Below, one piece after another: positions 1-12,374 of a DNA stretch of 64,000 nt. This stretch comes from Enterobacter sp. kpr-6 (lineage in GTDB: Bacteria; Pseudomonadota; Gammaproteobacteria; Enterobacterales; Enterobacteriaceae): NCBI RefSeq assembly GCF_900116015.1, contig NZ_FOYH01000008.1:1-64000 (forward strand), in the 5' to 3' direction. The notes beneath the pieces were generated by a model. That model was not told where the DNA came from. It was given only the letters and a program-made list of their open reading frames with translations, and did not search any database. Position numbers and translations under genes: made by a program. Numbering within the stretch: position 1 is the first letter of the stretch; each line of letters begins with the position of its first letter.

Positions 1-460
<460 letters not shown>

Positions 461-485
461 CGGGACTTTGTTTTAACCCTGCGGC

Positions 486-2612
<2,127 letters not shown>

Positions 2613-2696
2613 TTATCTTTTAGGCGTTCAATTTAAGTAGCCCAAAGCGGGCTGCTTACCAGAAGCGCCCGCCAGGTGACTAAAACTCCGAAGGGA

Positions 2697-3740
<1,044 letters not shown>

Positions 3741-3761
3741 GAAATATACAGCGATCCCATA

Positions 3762-4049
3762 CTACCAGGTCATCTGCGAGGCGTGCTTAACCGCCAGGCT
3801 GACGAAGTCATTATAGCTAACCCTGATAATATCGTTCGAAATTTGACCACTCAGGCCACGCGCTGCAATGTCTTCTTCGAGTGCATGGAGTGATATGGGG
3901 ACCGCCCGTAATAAATCAAGATAACGCCCGCCTTCCGTCCCGGCGATCACCCCATCTGAAAGCAGTAACAGATCGTCCCCCGCTTGCAGCGTACGCAGCA
4001 TCGTATCCATATCGCAGTGCCAGGGTGAATGACGCAGAATGTGCAACAT
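3762..4049 (-). CDS. tusB: tRNA 2-thiouridine synthesis sulfur-relay protein TusB
   Basis: Subunit of the cytosolic TusBCD complex, which takes persulfide sulfur from TusA and passes it to TusE for MnmA-dependent 2-thiolation of U34 in tRNA Lys, Glu and Gln. It has 95 residues and a DsrH-like fold, starting MLHILRHSPWHCD. It follows tusC by 7 bases and completes the yheO–tusD–tusC–tusB set. The length is normal. The str promoter lies immediately downstream. Confidence 0.95.
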   Translation of the reverse strand: MLHILRHSPWHCDMDTMLRTLQAGDDLLLLSDGVIAGTEGGRYLDLLRAVPISLHALEEDIAARGLSGQISNDIIRVSYNDFVSLAVKHASQMTW

Positions 4050-4056
4050 AGAAGCC

Positions 4057-4416
4057 TCAGAAAGTCATTACAACGTCGTAATCGTTGAGCCGCTCACGCA
4101 GTACATCAGGCTCAAGCGCATCGGCTGAAAGGACAAATGATGTCGATTCGATTAATCCCCTCTCGCGTAACGATGCCGCACAGAGCCAGCAGTTTTCGAT
4201 ATCGTACAGCGGCAAGAGTTTGAACGTTGAAATGTAGTCTCGCGCCAGAATGCCGGCAGGCTGCTGTGATGCAAGAAGCTGAAACACGCCATCACCGATA
4301 AAAAAGACGCCGATGTCGTCCGTCAGCGCCGACGTCGCCAGTAGCGCATCAAGACCTTCGCGCCCGGCGGAGGAGCCATGCGGTGCGCTGTTAAAGACAA
4401 AAGCCACACGTTTCAT
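4057..4416 (-). CDS. tusC: tRNA 2-thiouridine synthesis sulfur-relay protein TusC
   Basis: DsrF-like subunit of the TusBCD heterohexamer in the tRNA wobble-uridine thiolation relay. It has 119 residues and starts [21 protein letters not shown], typical of the family. The start codon overlaps the last base of tusD, so translation is coupled. No sulfur-carrying Cys is expected in this subunit; that residue is in TusD. Confidence 0.95.
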   Translation of the reverse strand: MKRVAFVFNSAPHGSSAGREGLDALLATSALTDDIGVFFIGDGVFQLLASQQPAGILARDYISTFKLLPLYDIENCWLCAASLRERGLIESTSFVLSADALEPDVLRERLNDYDVVMTF

Positions 4417-4802
4417 CAGAATTGCACCATCCGGTCACAGGTCAGCGCGGCTTGCGCCAGCGCTCCCAGACCGCTCAGGGTAAAGCCAGGCTGTAAATTT
4501 GCACCAGCCAGACCTAACTGTTGCGCTTCGGTTTCGTCAGTCACCCCGCGTCGTAACGCCGCCGCGACGCAAATTTCCAGCGCCACGCCGTGATCGGTAT
4601 GTAACTGTTGCCAGGCGCGTACCAGATCGAATTCATCGCTGGCCGGTGCGGTAAGCTGATTAGCGTTATACACCCCTTCGCGGTAGAAAAAGACGCTGAT
4701 CAGTTCATGCCCTGCATTGAGCAGAGCACGAGCAAACTGCAAAGCGCTGCTGGCCTGCTGTGTACCATAAGCAGGCCCCGTCACCAGAATGGTGAAACGC
4801 AT
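4416..4802 (-). CDS. tusD: Sulfurtransferase TusD
   Basis: DsrE-like catalytic subunit of TusBCD. It has 128 residues and starts [20 protein letters not shown]. Cys78, in the segment [13 protein letters not shown], matches the active-site cysteine that carries the persulfide in E. coli TusD. The start overlaps the yheO stop by one base and its end overlaps tusC, so the set is translated as one coupled unit. Confidence 0.96.
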   Translation of the reverse strand: MRFTILVTGPAYGTQQASSALQFARALLNAGHELISVFFYREGVYNANQLTAPASDEFDLVRAWQQLHTDHGVALEICVAAALRRGVTDETEAQQLGLAGANLQPGFTLSGLGALAQAALTCDRMVQF

Positions 4803-5524
4803 TACTTTTCCTGCCCCAGGAAGTCGCCGCTTTTGAACTGGCGAATATAGAGATACACGGTGTGCTTGGAGATATTTAAGCGGTCGGCCACCTGATTGAT
4901 GGCATCCTTGATATCGAAAATTCCTTTTTCGTAAAGATTCAGAACGATCTGGCGATTTTTTGCATTGTTAGAAACGTTGCGATCGGCGTTAACTTCTTCG
5001 ATGGTGAACTCCAGCGTTTGTGTCACCAGATCCTCAACCGACGAGGCAAAGTTAACCGAGGAACCCACATCCGGAGTTTCCGGCGGGATAAAAGTGCTCA
5101 TAATTTGCGAGAACGGCACATCAAGATTCATGTTGATGCACAGCAAGCCAATCACGCGATGTTCGCGGTTACGAATAGCGATAGTCACCGACTTCATTAA
5201 TACGCCGCTTTTAGCACGCGTAAAATAGCATTTGGAGACGCTGCTATCCGCGCCGGTCATGTCGTGCAGCATACGCAGGGCAAGGTCGGTGATCGGCGAA
5301 CCGATTTTACGTCCGGTGTGTTCACCGTTAGCAATACGGATGGCCGAGCATTTTAGATCCTGCAAAGAGTGCAATACGATTTCGCAGTGGGAGCCAATGA
5401 GCATCGCTAACCCGTCCACTACCGCTTCGTAGGATTTGAGGATATCGAAGTCGGTCTGATCGAAAGGACGTTGATCCAGCAAATCGAGTTCACTGGTTTC
5501 GTTGGTTAATAGCGACCTGGACAT
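4802..5524 (-). CDS. yheO: YheO, PAS and HTH domain transcriptional regulator
   Basis: Predicted DNA-binding regulator with an N-terminal YheO-like PAS domain (about residues 20–130) and a C-terminal helix-turn-helix. The recognition segment [19 protein letters not shown] is near the end. I start it at ATG 5524 ([13 protein letters not shown], 240 residues, as in E. coli), with GGAG 11 bases upstream. A GTG four codons earlier overlaps that ribosome binding site. It is the first gene of the tusDCB operon; the ligand and targets are not known to me. Confidence 0.9.
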   Translation of the reverse strand: MSRSLLTNETSELDLLDQRPFDQTDFDILKSYEAVVDGLAMLIGSHCEIVLHSLQDLKCSAIRIANGEHTGRKIGSPITDLALRMLHDMTGADSSVSKCYFTRAKSGVLMKSVTIAIRNREHRVIGLLCINMNLDVPFSQIMSTFIPPETPDVGSSVNFASSVEDLVTQTLEFTIEEVNADRNVSNNAKNRQIVLNLYEKGIFDIKDAINQVADRLNISKHTVYLYIRQFKSGDFLGQEK

Positions 5525-5654
5525 GAAAAAAAACACTCCTTTTCAGGAGCCTGTCGTTAACTTTTCAGGGCAGGCTCATCATTTACACGGACGACTAAAT
5601 TAATACAGCGTAGGTGATGCTTTCCAGCGATAAGTTAATTATATCGGCCCTGCA

Positions 5655-5686
5655 ATAAAAAACCGCCGCCCATTCAGGCGGCGGCT
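5655..5686 (-). terminator. Rho-independent terminator of fkpA
   Basis: On the minus strand CCGCCGCC-tgaatg-GGCGGCGG is followed by TTTTTTA, a strong GC stem plus U tract. It begins about 10 bases beyond the fkpA stop. Confidence 0.9.
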
Positions 5687-5695
5687 CGCAGATTT

Positions 5696-6517
5696 TTACT
5701 TCTTGTCCGCGTCAGCTGCTTTATCAGCCGGAGCGGCTTCTGGCTGCGCATCGGCTTTCGGTGCTGGTTTAATGTCCAGCAGTTCGACATCAAATACCAG
5801 CGTGGAGTTAGCCGGAATACCCGGAACGCCATTCTTGCCATACGCCAGTGCCGGTGGGATTACCAGCTTGATTTTGCCGCCTTTCTTGATGTTTTTCAGG
5901 CCTTCGGTCCAGCCTGGGATCACGCCATCAAGACGGAAGGAGAGCGGTTCGCCACGGGTGTAAGAGTTATCGAACTCTTTACCGTCAGTCAGCGTACCTT
6001 TGTAGTTCACTACCACGGTATCGCTGTCTTTCGGTGCATCGCCAGTACCGGCTTTCTCAACTTTATAAAGCAGGCCGGTAGAGGAGGTTTTCACGTCTTT
6101 TTCTTTGGCGAAGTTATCGCGGAAGGCTTTACCTTTCGCTTCGTTATCAGCGGCGTCTTTTTCCATCTTCGCCTGAGCGGAAGTCTTCACGCGCGCTTCA
6201 AATGCCTGCAGAGTCTGTTCGATTTCCTGATCGGAGAGCTTGCTCTTATCAGCGAATGCATCCTGAACACCGGCGATCAGCTGATCTTTATCCAGTTTGA
6301 TGCCCAGTTTTTCTTGTTCTTTCAGGGAGTTTTCCATGTAACGACCCAGTGAAGCGCCCAACGCATAGGCAGATTTCTGGTCGTCATTTTTGAATGCGGA
6401 TTTGCTGTCGGCGGTGGCAGCAGGTTTTGCCGCGGTATCAGCAGCAAACGTGAGTGGTGCATTCAGAGCAACGGCCATTGTGGTCGCCAGCAGCGTGACT
6501 TTAAACAGTGATTTCAT
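5696..6517 (-). CDS. fkpA: Periplasmic FKBP-type peptidyl-prolyl isomerase FkpA
   Basis: Periplasmic folding chaperone and prolyl isomerase. It has 273 residues. A Sec signal peptide (residues 1–25, MKSLFKVTLLATTMAVALNA, cleavage after TFA) is followed by an Ala/Lys-rich helical dimerisation domain (about 40–135) and a C-terminal FKBP domain (about 145–255). The FKBP signatures VVVNYKGTL, GWTEGL and PALAYG are visible. The C-terminal tail is Ala/Asp/Lys-rich. It is divergent from slyX. In E. coli it belongs to the sigma-E regulon; I did not identify a convincing sigma-E promoter here. Confidence 0.97.
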   Translation of the reverse strand: MKSLFKVTLLATTMAVALNAPLTFAADTAAKPAATADSKSAFKNDDQKSAYALGASLGRYMENSLKEQEKLGIKLDKDQLIAGVQDAFADKSKLSDQEIEQTLQAFEARVKTSAQAKMEKDAADNEAKGKAFRDNFAKEKDVKTSSTGLLYKVEKAGTGDAPKDSDTVVVNYKGTLTDGKEFDNSYTRGEPLSFRLDGVIPGWTEGLKNIKKGGKIKLVIPPALAYGKNGVPGIPANSTLVFDVELLDIKPAPKADAQPEAAPADKAADADKK

Positions 6518-6747
6518 CCATATCTCCAGGGCCGGGGACGCTTATCCCTCGTTAACGTAATTGAGAAGCGTACTATAAATCGTTGCGGGAGAAATCAACA
6601 TAAGGACTTCCCCGATAATCGCCACATTTGAGACTATTTTTGTTTAAATTAGTTTCTTCCCAATGGGATGAATACTGCACACAGGGGTAAACTCGGGTAA
6701 AATTCGCCGCCGCCCACTCTGGCAAAAGATGTTTCATGAGGTGAATC

Positions 6748-6966
6748 ATGCAGGACACACAATTCGAAAACCGACTCGCTGAACTGGAAAGCCGTCTGGC
6801 CTTTCAGGAAATCACCATCGAAGAACTGAACCAGACCGTCACCGCGCACGAACTGGAAATGGCCAGGCTCCGGGATGTCATGCGTCTGCTCACCGACAAG
6901 CTCAAGGCCAGCCAGCCGTCGCACATTGCGTCGCAGTCTGAAGAGACGCCGCCGCCCCACTATTGA
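6748..6966 (+). CDS. slyX: SlyX family protein
   Basis: Small cytosolic protein of unknown function. It has 72 residues and is almost entirely a predicted coiled coil with heptad Leu/Ile spacing ([20 protein letters not shown]). The C-terminal tail ends in PPPHY, as in the family. It sits convergent to slyD, sharing the terminator at 6972–6997, and divergent from fkpA. Only the coiled coil can be read from the sequence. Confidence 0.93.
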   Translation: MQDTQFENRLAELESRLAFQEITIEELNQTVTAHELEMARLRDVMRLLTDKLKASQPSHIASQSEETPPPHY

Positions 6967-6971
6967 GACGT

Positions 6972-6997
6972 AAAAAAAGCGGGCATGCCCGCTTTTT
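6972..6997. terminator. Bidirectional terminator between slyX and slyD
   Basis: AAAAAAAGCGGGC and GCCCGCTTTTTT form a symmetric stem with A and T tracts on both sides. It can therefore end transcripts from slyX (plus) and slyD (minus). Confidence 0.9.
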
Positions 6998-7020
6998 TAT
7001 TTACCGCGTCAGGACGGGTA

Positions 7021-7611
7021 TTAATGGCAACCGCAGCCGCCGTGACCGCCGCAACCACCTTTACCGTGGTCATGACCATGATCGTGATCGTGGCCGTGAC
7101 CGCCGCAGCAGCCGTCACCGTGTTCGTGGTCATGATCGTGGCCGTGTGCACCGTGAACGTGGCCATGAGCCAGTTCTTCTTCGGTCGCTTCACGGATCGC
7201 CACAACTTCAACGTTGAACTTCAGGTTCTGACCAGCCAGCATGTGGTTACCGTCAACCACAACGTGATCGTCTTCCACTTCGGTAATTTCAACCGGCACC
7301 GGACCCTGATCGGTTTCAGCAAGGAAACGCATCCCAACCTGTAACTCGTCAACGCCCATGAACACGTCTTTAGGAACGCGCTGCACCAGGTTCTCGTCGT
7401 ACTGACCGTACGCATCGCCCGCAGCCACTGCCACGTCAAATTTGTCGCCTGGTTCGTGACCTTCCAGCGCGTTTTCCAGGCCGGAGATCAGGGAACCGTG
7501 ACCGTGCAGGTAGTCCAGCGGCGCACTCACCGGAGACTCATCAACCAATACACCGTCTTCTGTACGTACCTGATAGGCCAGGCTGACCACCAGGTCTTTT
7601 GCTACTTTCAT
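7021..7611 (-). CDS. slyD: FKBP-type peptidyl-prolyl isomerase and metallochaperone SlyD
   Basis: Cytosolic prolyl isomerase and nickel/zinc-binding chaperone that helps hydrogenase maturation. It has 196 residues. The FKBP domain (1–69 and about 130–150) is interrupted by the insert-in-flap chaperone domain (about 70–130). The last ~48 residues are a His/Cys/Asp/Gly tail with repeated HGHDHDH and CCGGHGH blocks that binds metals. Its reverse complement is also open, which explains the long antisense frames in the region. It is followed by the shared terminator with slyX. Confidence 0.97.
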   Translation of the reverse strand: MKVAKDLVVSLAYQVRTEDGVLVDESPVSAPLDYLHGHGSLISGLENALEGHEPGDKFDVAVAAGDAYGQYDENLVQRVPKDVFMGVDELQVGMRFLAETDQGPVPVEITEVEDDHVVVDGNHMLAGQNLKFNVEVVAIREATEEELAHGHVHGAHGHDHDHEHGDGCCGGHGHDHDHGHDHGKGGCGGHGGCGCH

Positions 7612-7705
7612 GATATCTCCTGAGCGTGGGAAAAATACTGGCGCAGATTGTAACGGAATTCTGCCCCTGTGTACCCTTAAGCATAAAAAAAGCTGGGGTA
7701 TATCG

Positions 7706-7906
7706 CTAGTCCGGGTGAAAAATCCCGATCACTTGCTCTTCTTTGCGAACATGCTCGCGAACCTCTTTATCGGCCTCGCGCATCTGATGACCGCACTTAA
7801 CACACTCAACAATATCGACATTATTTTCGCGCCACATTGCCAGCGTATCCTGCGCCTGGCAGGCCGGGCATTTCGCTCCGGCAATAAAACGTTTACGTGT
7901 TGTCAT
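7706..7906 (-). CDS. yheV: YheV family putative zinc ribbon protein
   Basis: Small conserved protein of 66 residues with a zinc-ribbon pattern: CPAC near residue 15 and CVKC near residue 37. Function is unknown. It lies 9 bases after the kefB stop and is probably co-transcribed with kefG–kefB, as in E. coli. The start MTTRKRFIAGAKCPAC agrees with the family. Confidence 0.92.
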   Translation of the reverse strand: MTTRKRFIAGAKCPACQAQDTLAMWRENNVDIVECVKCGHQMREADKEVREHVRKEEQVIGIFHPD

Positions 7907-7915
7907 ACATTTTCC

Positions 7916-9721
7916 TTACTCGAATTCATCCCAGCCGTCTAACTGACGCCGCTCCTGCTGCATCTCGCGCTGGAAAATTTCCTCCAGTTCACGTCGCGCT
8001 TCCCGCACGCGGGAGATCTGCGCCGTATCGCTGTGCACTGGCATCAGTTCCCTGAGCATCCGCATATCAAGGCGGCGGAAATGCAGCTGCGCGCGCTGCG
8101 CCTGGTGAGGATGCACGCCTAAAGAAATCAGCGCCTTACGCCCCAGTTCCAGTGCGCTGGAGAACGTCTCACGCGAGAACTGCGTTACGCCCGCCTGTAA
8201 AAGCTCATGCGCTTCCACGCGGCCCCGTGCGCGGGCCATAATTGCCAGATGCGGGAAATGCTGCTGGCAAATATGCACCAGCTTCATGGTGTCTTCCGGC
8301 TCGTTGCAGGTGATAACAATAGACTGCGCTTCCGCTGCCCCCGCCGAGCGCAGCAACTCCACCTGAGTGGCATCGCCGTAATAAACTTTGTAGCCATATT
8401 TGCGCATCAGGTTTACCGCACTGATATCGCGCTCAAGCACGGTGATGCGCATTTTATTGGCCATCAGCAAACGTCCGATGACCTGCCCAAAGCGACCAAA
8501 GCCGACGATAATCACCTGGGGCTTATCGTCCTCCACCCACGGCGCTTCATCTTCATCGTCCGGGCTGTTCAACCGGCGCGAGATCAGCTTGTCCGTCGCT
8601 TTCATTAACAGCGGCGTGGTCATCATCGACAGCGTGACCGTCACCAGCAACAGGGCCATCTGATCATTGTGGAACAACTTCTGCGATGACGCCGCTGAAA
8701 AGAGCACAAAGGCGAACTCCCCGCCCTGACTCAGCACGCCGGCAAACTGCATCCGTTCAGAGCTTCGCAGGCCATATATTCGCGCCAGCCCGTACAGCAC
8801 CAGTGACTTCACCGCCACCAGCACCACCACGCTCATGATCACCCAGAGGATATGCGTATACAGGATCCCGATATTGAGCGACATGCCGACCGAAATGAAA
8901 AACAGCCCCAGCAGCAGGCCCTTAAAGGGATCGATGGACATCTCAAGCTCATGCCGGTACTCGCTTTCTGCCAGCAGCACCCCGGCAATAAAAGTGCCGA
9001 GCGCCATCGACAGCCCCAGCGCGTCCATAAACAGCGCCGCCCCCAGCACCAGCAGCAGTGTGGCGGCGGTAAACACCTCGCGCACGCCCGAGGTTGCGAT
9101 GTAACGAAACACCGGACGCAGCAAATAGCGCCCACCCACCAGCATCCCCGCGAACGCCAGCACCTTCATGCCGACCTTCATCCAGTCAAGGTGATCGTCG
9201 CCATTGCCCGCCAGCAGCGGCACCAGCGCCAGCGCCGGGATCACCGCCAGATCCTGAAACAGCAGCACCGAGAAACCAAGCTGTCCGGACTCGTTGCGAT
9301 TCATGCCTTTATCGCGCATCAACTGCAGCGCCATTGCGGTGGAGGACATCGCCAGCCCAATACCGCCAATCACCGCCGCCTGCCACGAAAACTCCGTCAG
9401 CATCAGCAGGCCGGCGAGGATCGCCGCGCTTAATAATACCTGCGCGGCCCCCACGCCGAAGATTGACTGCCGCAGGTGCCAGAGCTTCGAGGGATTCAGC
9501 TCCAGCCCGATGATAAACATCAGAAACACCACGCCCAGCTCGGAGAAATGCAGGATTTCATCCACATCGCTGATAAAACCCAGTCCCCACGGGCCGATGG
9601 CAATGCCCGCCAGCAGGTAGCCCAGCACCGCACCGATGCCAAGCCGCGCTGCCAGCGGCACCGCCACCACGGCGGCAAACAGGAATAACACCCCTGCCAG
9701 TAACAGATCGGAACCTTCCAT
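7916..9721 (-). CDS. kefB: Glutathione-regulated potassium-efflux antiporter KefB
   Basis: Inner-membrane K+/H+ antiporter, held closed by glutathione and opened by glutathione adducts to protect against electrophiles. It has 601 residues: about 12–13 membrane segments (1–380, CPA2 family) and a cytosolic RCK/TrkA-N domain (about 400–520) with the nucleotide fold [15 protein letters not shown]. The ATG at 9721 overlaps the kefG stop as TGATG and gives the same N-terminus as E. coli. A GTG one codon earlier is possible but less likely. It needs the ancillary subunit KefG encoded just upstream. Confidence 0.97.
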   Translation of the reverse strand: MEGSDLLLAGVLFLFAAVVAVPLAARLGIGAVLGYLLAGIAIGPWGLGFISDVDEILHFSELGVVFLMFIIGLELNPSKLWHLRQSIFGVGAAQVLLSAAILAGLLMLTEFSWQAAVIGGIGLAMSSTAMALQLMRDKGMNRNESGQLGFSVLLFQDLAVIPALALVPLLAGNGDDHLDWMKVGMKVLAFAGMLVGGRYLLRPVFRYIATSGVREVFTAATLLLVLGAALFMDALGLSMALGTFIAGVLLAESEYRHELEMSIDPFKGLLLGLFFISVGMSLNIGILYTHILWVIMSVVVLVAVKSLVLYGLARIYGLRSSERMQFAGVLSQGGEFAFVLFSAASSQKLFHNDQMALLLVTVTLSMMTTPLLMKATDKLISRRLNSPDDEDEAPWVEDDKPQVIIVGFGRFGQVIGRLLMANKMRITVLERDISAVNLMRKYGYKVYYGDATQVELLRSAGAAEAQSIVITCNEPEDTMKLVHICQQHFPHLAIMARARGRVEAHELLQAGVTQFSRETFSSALELGRKALISLGVHPHQAQRAQLHFRRLDMRMLRELMPVHSDTAQISRVREARRELEEIFQREMQQERRQLDGWDEFE

Positions 9722-10275
9722 CACTGGCCTCCCGCCATCACCGGCGACGCCAGCCAGTCACCGTACGCTTTCGCGTGGCTCTCAAGCTCCAGCTTCGGTT
9801 GGCGTCGTGCCCAGTAGACCAGGATCGGGCTCATCCAGTGCATTTTGCACATGGCCGCCGTCAGTTCGAACGGGCGTAAAATATCGCTCATCGGATAGCG
9901 GTTCAGTCCGTCATGGCGGTAGGCACTCTCCGGTTCGCCAGTGGTGATCACGCTCCGCCAGTATTTTCCTGCCAGTTGATTTCCGCCAGGGCCGCTGGCA
10001 AAGCCGCGGCTCAGCACCCGATCCAGCCACTCTTTGAGTAATGCGGGGCAGCTATAGGTGTAAAGCGGATGCTGGAACACGATGACATCATGCTCGCGCA
10101 GCAGCGCCTGTTCGCGCGGAATGTCGATAAAAAAATCGGGATAGTGTGCATAGAGATCGTGCACGGTCACGTTGTGCAGTTGCATTGCCGGTTTCAGCAA
10201 AACCCGGTTGGCTACCGAGTCCTGGGCTTCCGGATGGGCATACAGCAGCAATACTTTCGCTGGCTGGGACATCAT
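9721..10275 (-). CDS. kefG: KefB ancillary flavoprotein KefG
   Basis: NAD(P)H-quinone oxidoreductase-like flavodoxin-fold protein needed for full KefB activity, peripheral on the inner face of the membrane. I start it at [16 protein letters not shown] (184 residues, the E. coli length) because GGGAGGGGA lies directly upstream. In-frame ATGs up to 10302 lack such a site. The motif [15 protein letters not shown] is typical of the KefF/KefG/MdaB group. The stop overlaps the kefB start. Confidence 0.95.
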   Translation of the reverse strand: MMSQPAKVLLLYAHPEAQDSVANRVLLKPAMQLHNVTVHDLYAHYPDFFIDIPREQALLREHDVIVFQHPLYTYSCPALLKEWLDRVLSRGFASGPGGNQLAGKYWRSVITTGEPESAYRHDGLNRYPMSDILRPFELTAAMCKMHWMSPILVYWARRQPKLELESHAKAYGDWLASPVMAGGQ

Positions 10276-10424
10276 TCCCCTCCCGGGTGTCATGCTCATC
10301 ATTCTTAATGATTTTGTCTATCGTCTTCGTTTTGGGCTACCATTGCGCCCCGGTGCGGCGTCTCTGCTCGCCACCGCACAATACCATAATGACAAATTAA
10401 CATAGTCCAAACATACGGCGCTTT

Positions 10425-12326
10425 ATGATTGTTTTCTCCTCGTTACAAATTCGTCGTGGCGTGCGTGTCCTGCTGGATAACGCGACCGCCACCATTAACC
10501 CTGGTCAGAAAGTGGGCCTGGTGGGTAAAAACGGCTGCGGGAAATCGACGCTTCTGGCGCTGCTGAAAAATGAACTCAGCGCCGACGGCGGCAGTTTCAC
10601 CTATCCAGGAAACTGGCAACTGGCGTGGGTGAATCAGGAAACCCCGGCCCTCAGCACGCCTGCGCTGGACTATGTTATCGACGGCGATCGTCAGTATCGC
10701 CAGTTTGAAGCAGAGCTGAATGACGCCAACGCGCGCAACGACGGTCACGCGATTGCCACCGTTCACGGCAAGCTCGACGCTATCGACGCCTGGACCATTC
10801 GCTCCCGCGCCTCCAGCCTGCTCCACGGTCTCGGCTTCTCTAACGAGCAGCTTACGCGTCCGGTCAGCGACTTCTCCGGTGGCTGGCGCATGCGTCTTAA
10901 CCTTGCCCAGGCGCTGATCTGCCGCTCCGATCTGCTGCTGCTCGACGAACCGACCAACCACCTCGATCTCGACGCAGTGATCTGGCTGGAAAAATGGCTG
11001 AAAAGTTATTCGGGCACCCTGATCCTGATCTCTCACGACCGTGACTTCCTCGATCCGGTGGTGGATAAAATTATTCATATCGAGCAGGAAAGCCTGTTCG
11101 AATATACCGGCAACTACAGCGCCTTCGAGCGCCAGCGCGCAACCCGTCTTTCCCAGCAGCAGGCGACTTACGAAAGCCAGCAGGCGCGCGTGGCGCATCT
11201 GCAAAGTTTTATCGATCGCTTCAAAGCCAAGGCCAGTAAAGCTAAACAGGCGCAAAGCCGCGTGAAGATGCTTGAGCGCATGGAGCTTATCGCCCCGGCG
11301 CACGTCGATAACCCGTTCCACTTCAGCTTCCGCGCGCCGGAAAGTCTGCCGAACCCGTTGCTAAAAATGGAAAAGGTTAGCGCGGGTTATGGCGATCGCA
11401 CGATCCTCGATTCCATCAAACTAAACCTGGTTCCCGGCTCACGCATTGGTCTTCTGGGCCGCAACGGTGCGGGGAAATCTACGCTTATCAAACTGCTGGC
11501 GGGTGAACTGGCGGCGCAAAAAGGCGATATCGGTTTAGCGAAGGGCATCAAACTTGGCTACTTCGCACAGCATCAACTGGAATTTTTACGCGCTGATGAA
11601 TCGCCGCTCCAGCATCTGGCGCGCCTTGCGCCGCAGGAACTGGAGCAGAAGCTGCGCGATTATCTCGGCGGTTTTGGTTTCCAGGGCGATAAAGTGACCG
11701 AAAGAACCGAACGCTTTTCCGGGGGTGAAAAAGCCCGCCTGGTGCTGGCGCTCATCGTCTGGCAGCGCCCTAACCTGCTGCTGCTTGATGAACCGACCAA
11801 CCACCTTGATCTCGATATGCGTCAGGCCCTGACCGAAGCGCTGATCGAGTTCGAAGGCGCGCTGGTCGTGGTTTCGCACGACCGTCACCTTCTGCGCTCC
11901 ACCACCGACGATCTCTACCTGGTTCACGACGGCAAAGTCGAGCCCTTTGACGGCGATCTGGAGGATTACCAGAAGTGGCTGAGCGAAGTGCAAAAGCAGG
12001 AAAACCAGCCGGACGACTCAGCGAAAGACAACGCCAACAGCGCTCAGTCGCGTAAAGATCAGAAGCGCCGCGAAGCAGAGTTGCGCACGCAGACTCAGCC
12101 GCTGCGTAAAGAGATCGCCCGTCTGGAAAAAGAGATGGAAAAACTGCACGCCCAGCAGGCCAGCGCGGAAGAAAAACTGGGCGACAGCGGCCTGTACGAT
12201 CAAAGCCGCAAGGCCGAACTCACCGCCTGTTTACAGGCACAGGCCAGCGCCAAAGCCGGGCTTGAAGAGTGTGAAATGGCGTGGCTTGAAGCACAGGAAA
12301 AACTGGAGCAGATGCTGGCGGAGTAA
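10425..12326 (+). CDS. yheS: ABC-F family ATPase YheS
   Basis: Soluble translation-associated ABC-F protein with two ATPase cassettes and no membrane domain. It has 633 residues. Cassette 1 has GLVGKNGCGKSTL, the FSGGWRMR signature and LLLLDEPTNHLDL. Cassette 2 has GLLGRNGAGKSTL, FSGGEKARLVLA and a second LLLLDEPTNHLDL. An inter-domain linker with a Lys/Arg/Gln-rich coiled coil lies near 230–290, and a C-terminal coiled coil from about 540. It is divergent from kefG. Its exact ribosomal role is not settled to my knowledge. Confidence 0.96.
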   Translation: MIVFSSLQIRRGVRVLLDNATATINPGQKVGLVGKNGCGKSTLLALLKNELSADGGSFTYPGNWQLAWVNQETPALSTPALDYVIDGDRQYRQFEAELNDANARNDGHAIATVHGKLDAIDAWTIRSRASSLLHGLGFSNEQLTRPVSDFSGGWRMRLNLAQALICRSDLLLLDEPTNHLDLDAVIWLEKWLKSYSGTLILISHDRDFLDPVVDKIIHIEQESLFEYTGNYSAFERQRATRLSQQQATYESQQARVAHLQSFIDRFKAKASKAKQAQSRVKMLERMELIAPAHVDNPFHFSFRAPESLPNPLLKMEKVSAGYGDRTILDSIKLNLVPGSRIGLLGRNGAGKSTLIKLLAGELAAQKGDIGLAKGIKLGYFAQHQLEFLRADESPLQHLARLAPQELEQKLRDYLGGFGFQGDKVTERTERFSGGEKARLVLALIVWQRPNLLLLDEPTNHLDLDMRQALTEALIEFEGALVVVSHDRHLLRSTTDDLYLVHDGKVEPFDGDLEDYQKWLSEVQKQENQPDDSAKDNANSAQSRKDQKRREAELRTQTQPLRKEIARLEKEMEKLHAQQASAEEKLGDSGLYDQSRKAELTACLQAQASAKAGLEECEMAWLEAQEKLEQMLAE

Positions 12327-12333
12327 ACAGATT

Positions 12334-12371
12334 GCCGGATGCGGTGCTAAAGCACTGTATCCGGCGTTTTT
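12334..12371 (+). terminator. REP-like palindrome acting as terminator between yheS and the NAD module
   Basis: GCCGGAT…GTGCT and AGCAC…ATCCGGC make an imperfect hairpin with the look of a classical enterobacterial REP unit. It is followed by GTTTTTG. It separates convergent yheS and nadV. Confidence 0.75.
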
Positions 12372-12374
12372 GAA

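Noticed and set aside
6518-6747. Sigma-E promoter before fkpA
   Set aside because: No GGAACTT-type -35 with a suitable -10 was found, although fkpA belongs to that regulon in E. coli.
6985-7344. 119-codon Val/Ala/Thr-rich frame antisense to slyD that looks like a membrane protein
   Set aside because: Its hydrophobic look comes from reading the His/Asp/Gly repeats of the SlyD tail backwards.
8852-9433. 193-codon frame antisense to kefB
   Set aside because: Arg/Gln/His-rich translation typical of a GC-biased mirror frame; kefB on the other strand is certain.
10443-11321. 292-codon frame antisense to yheS
   Set aside because: It mirrors the two-cassette ATPase gene and has no ribosome binding site or recognisable domain.
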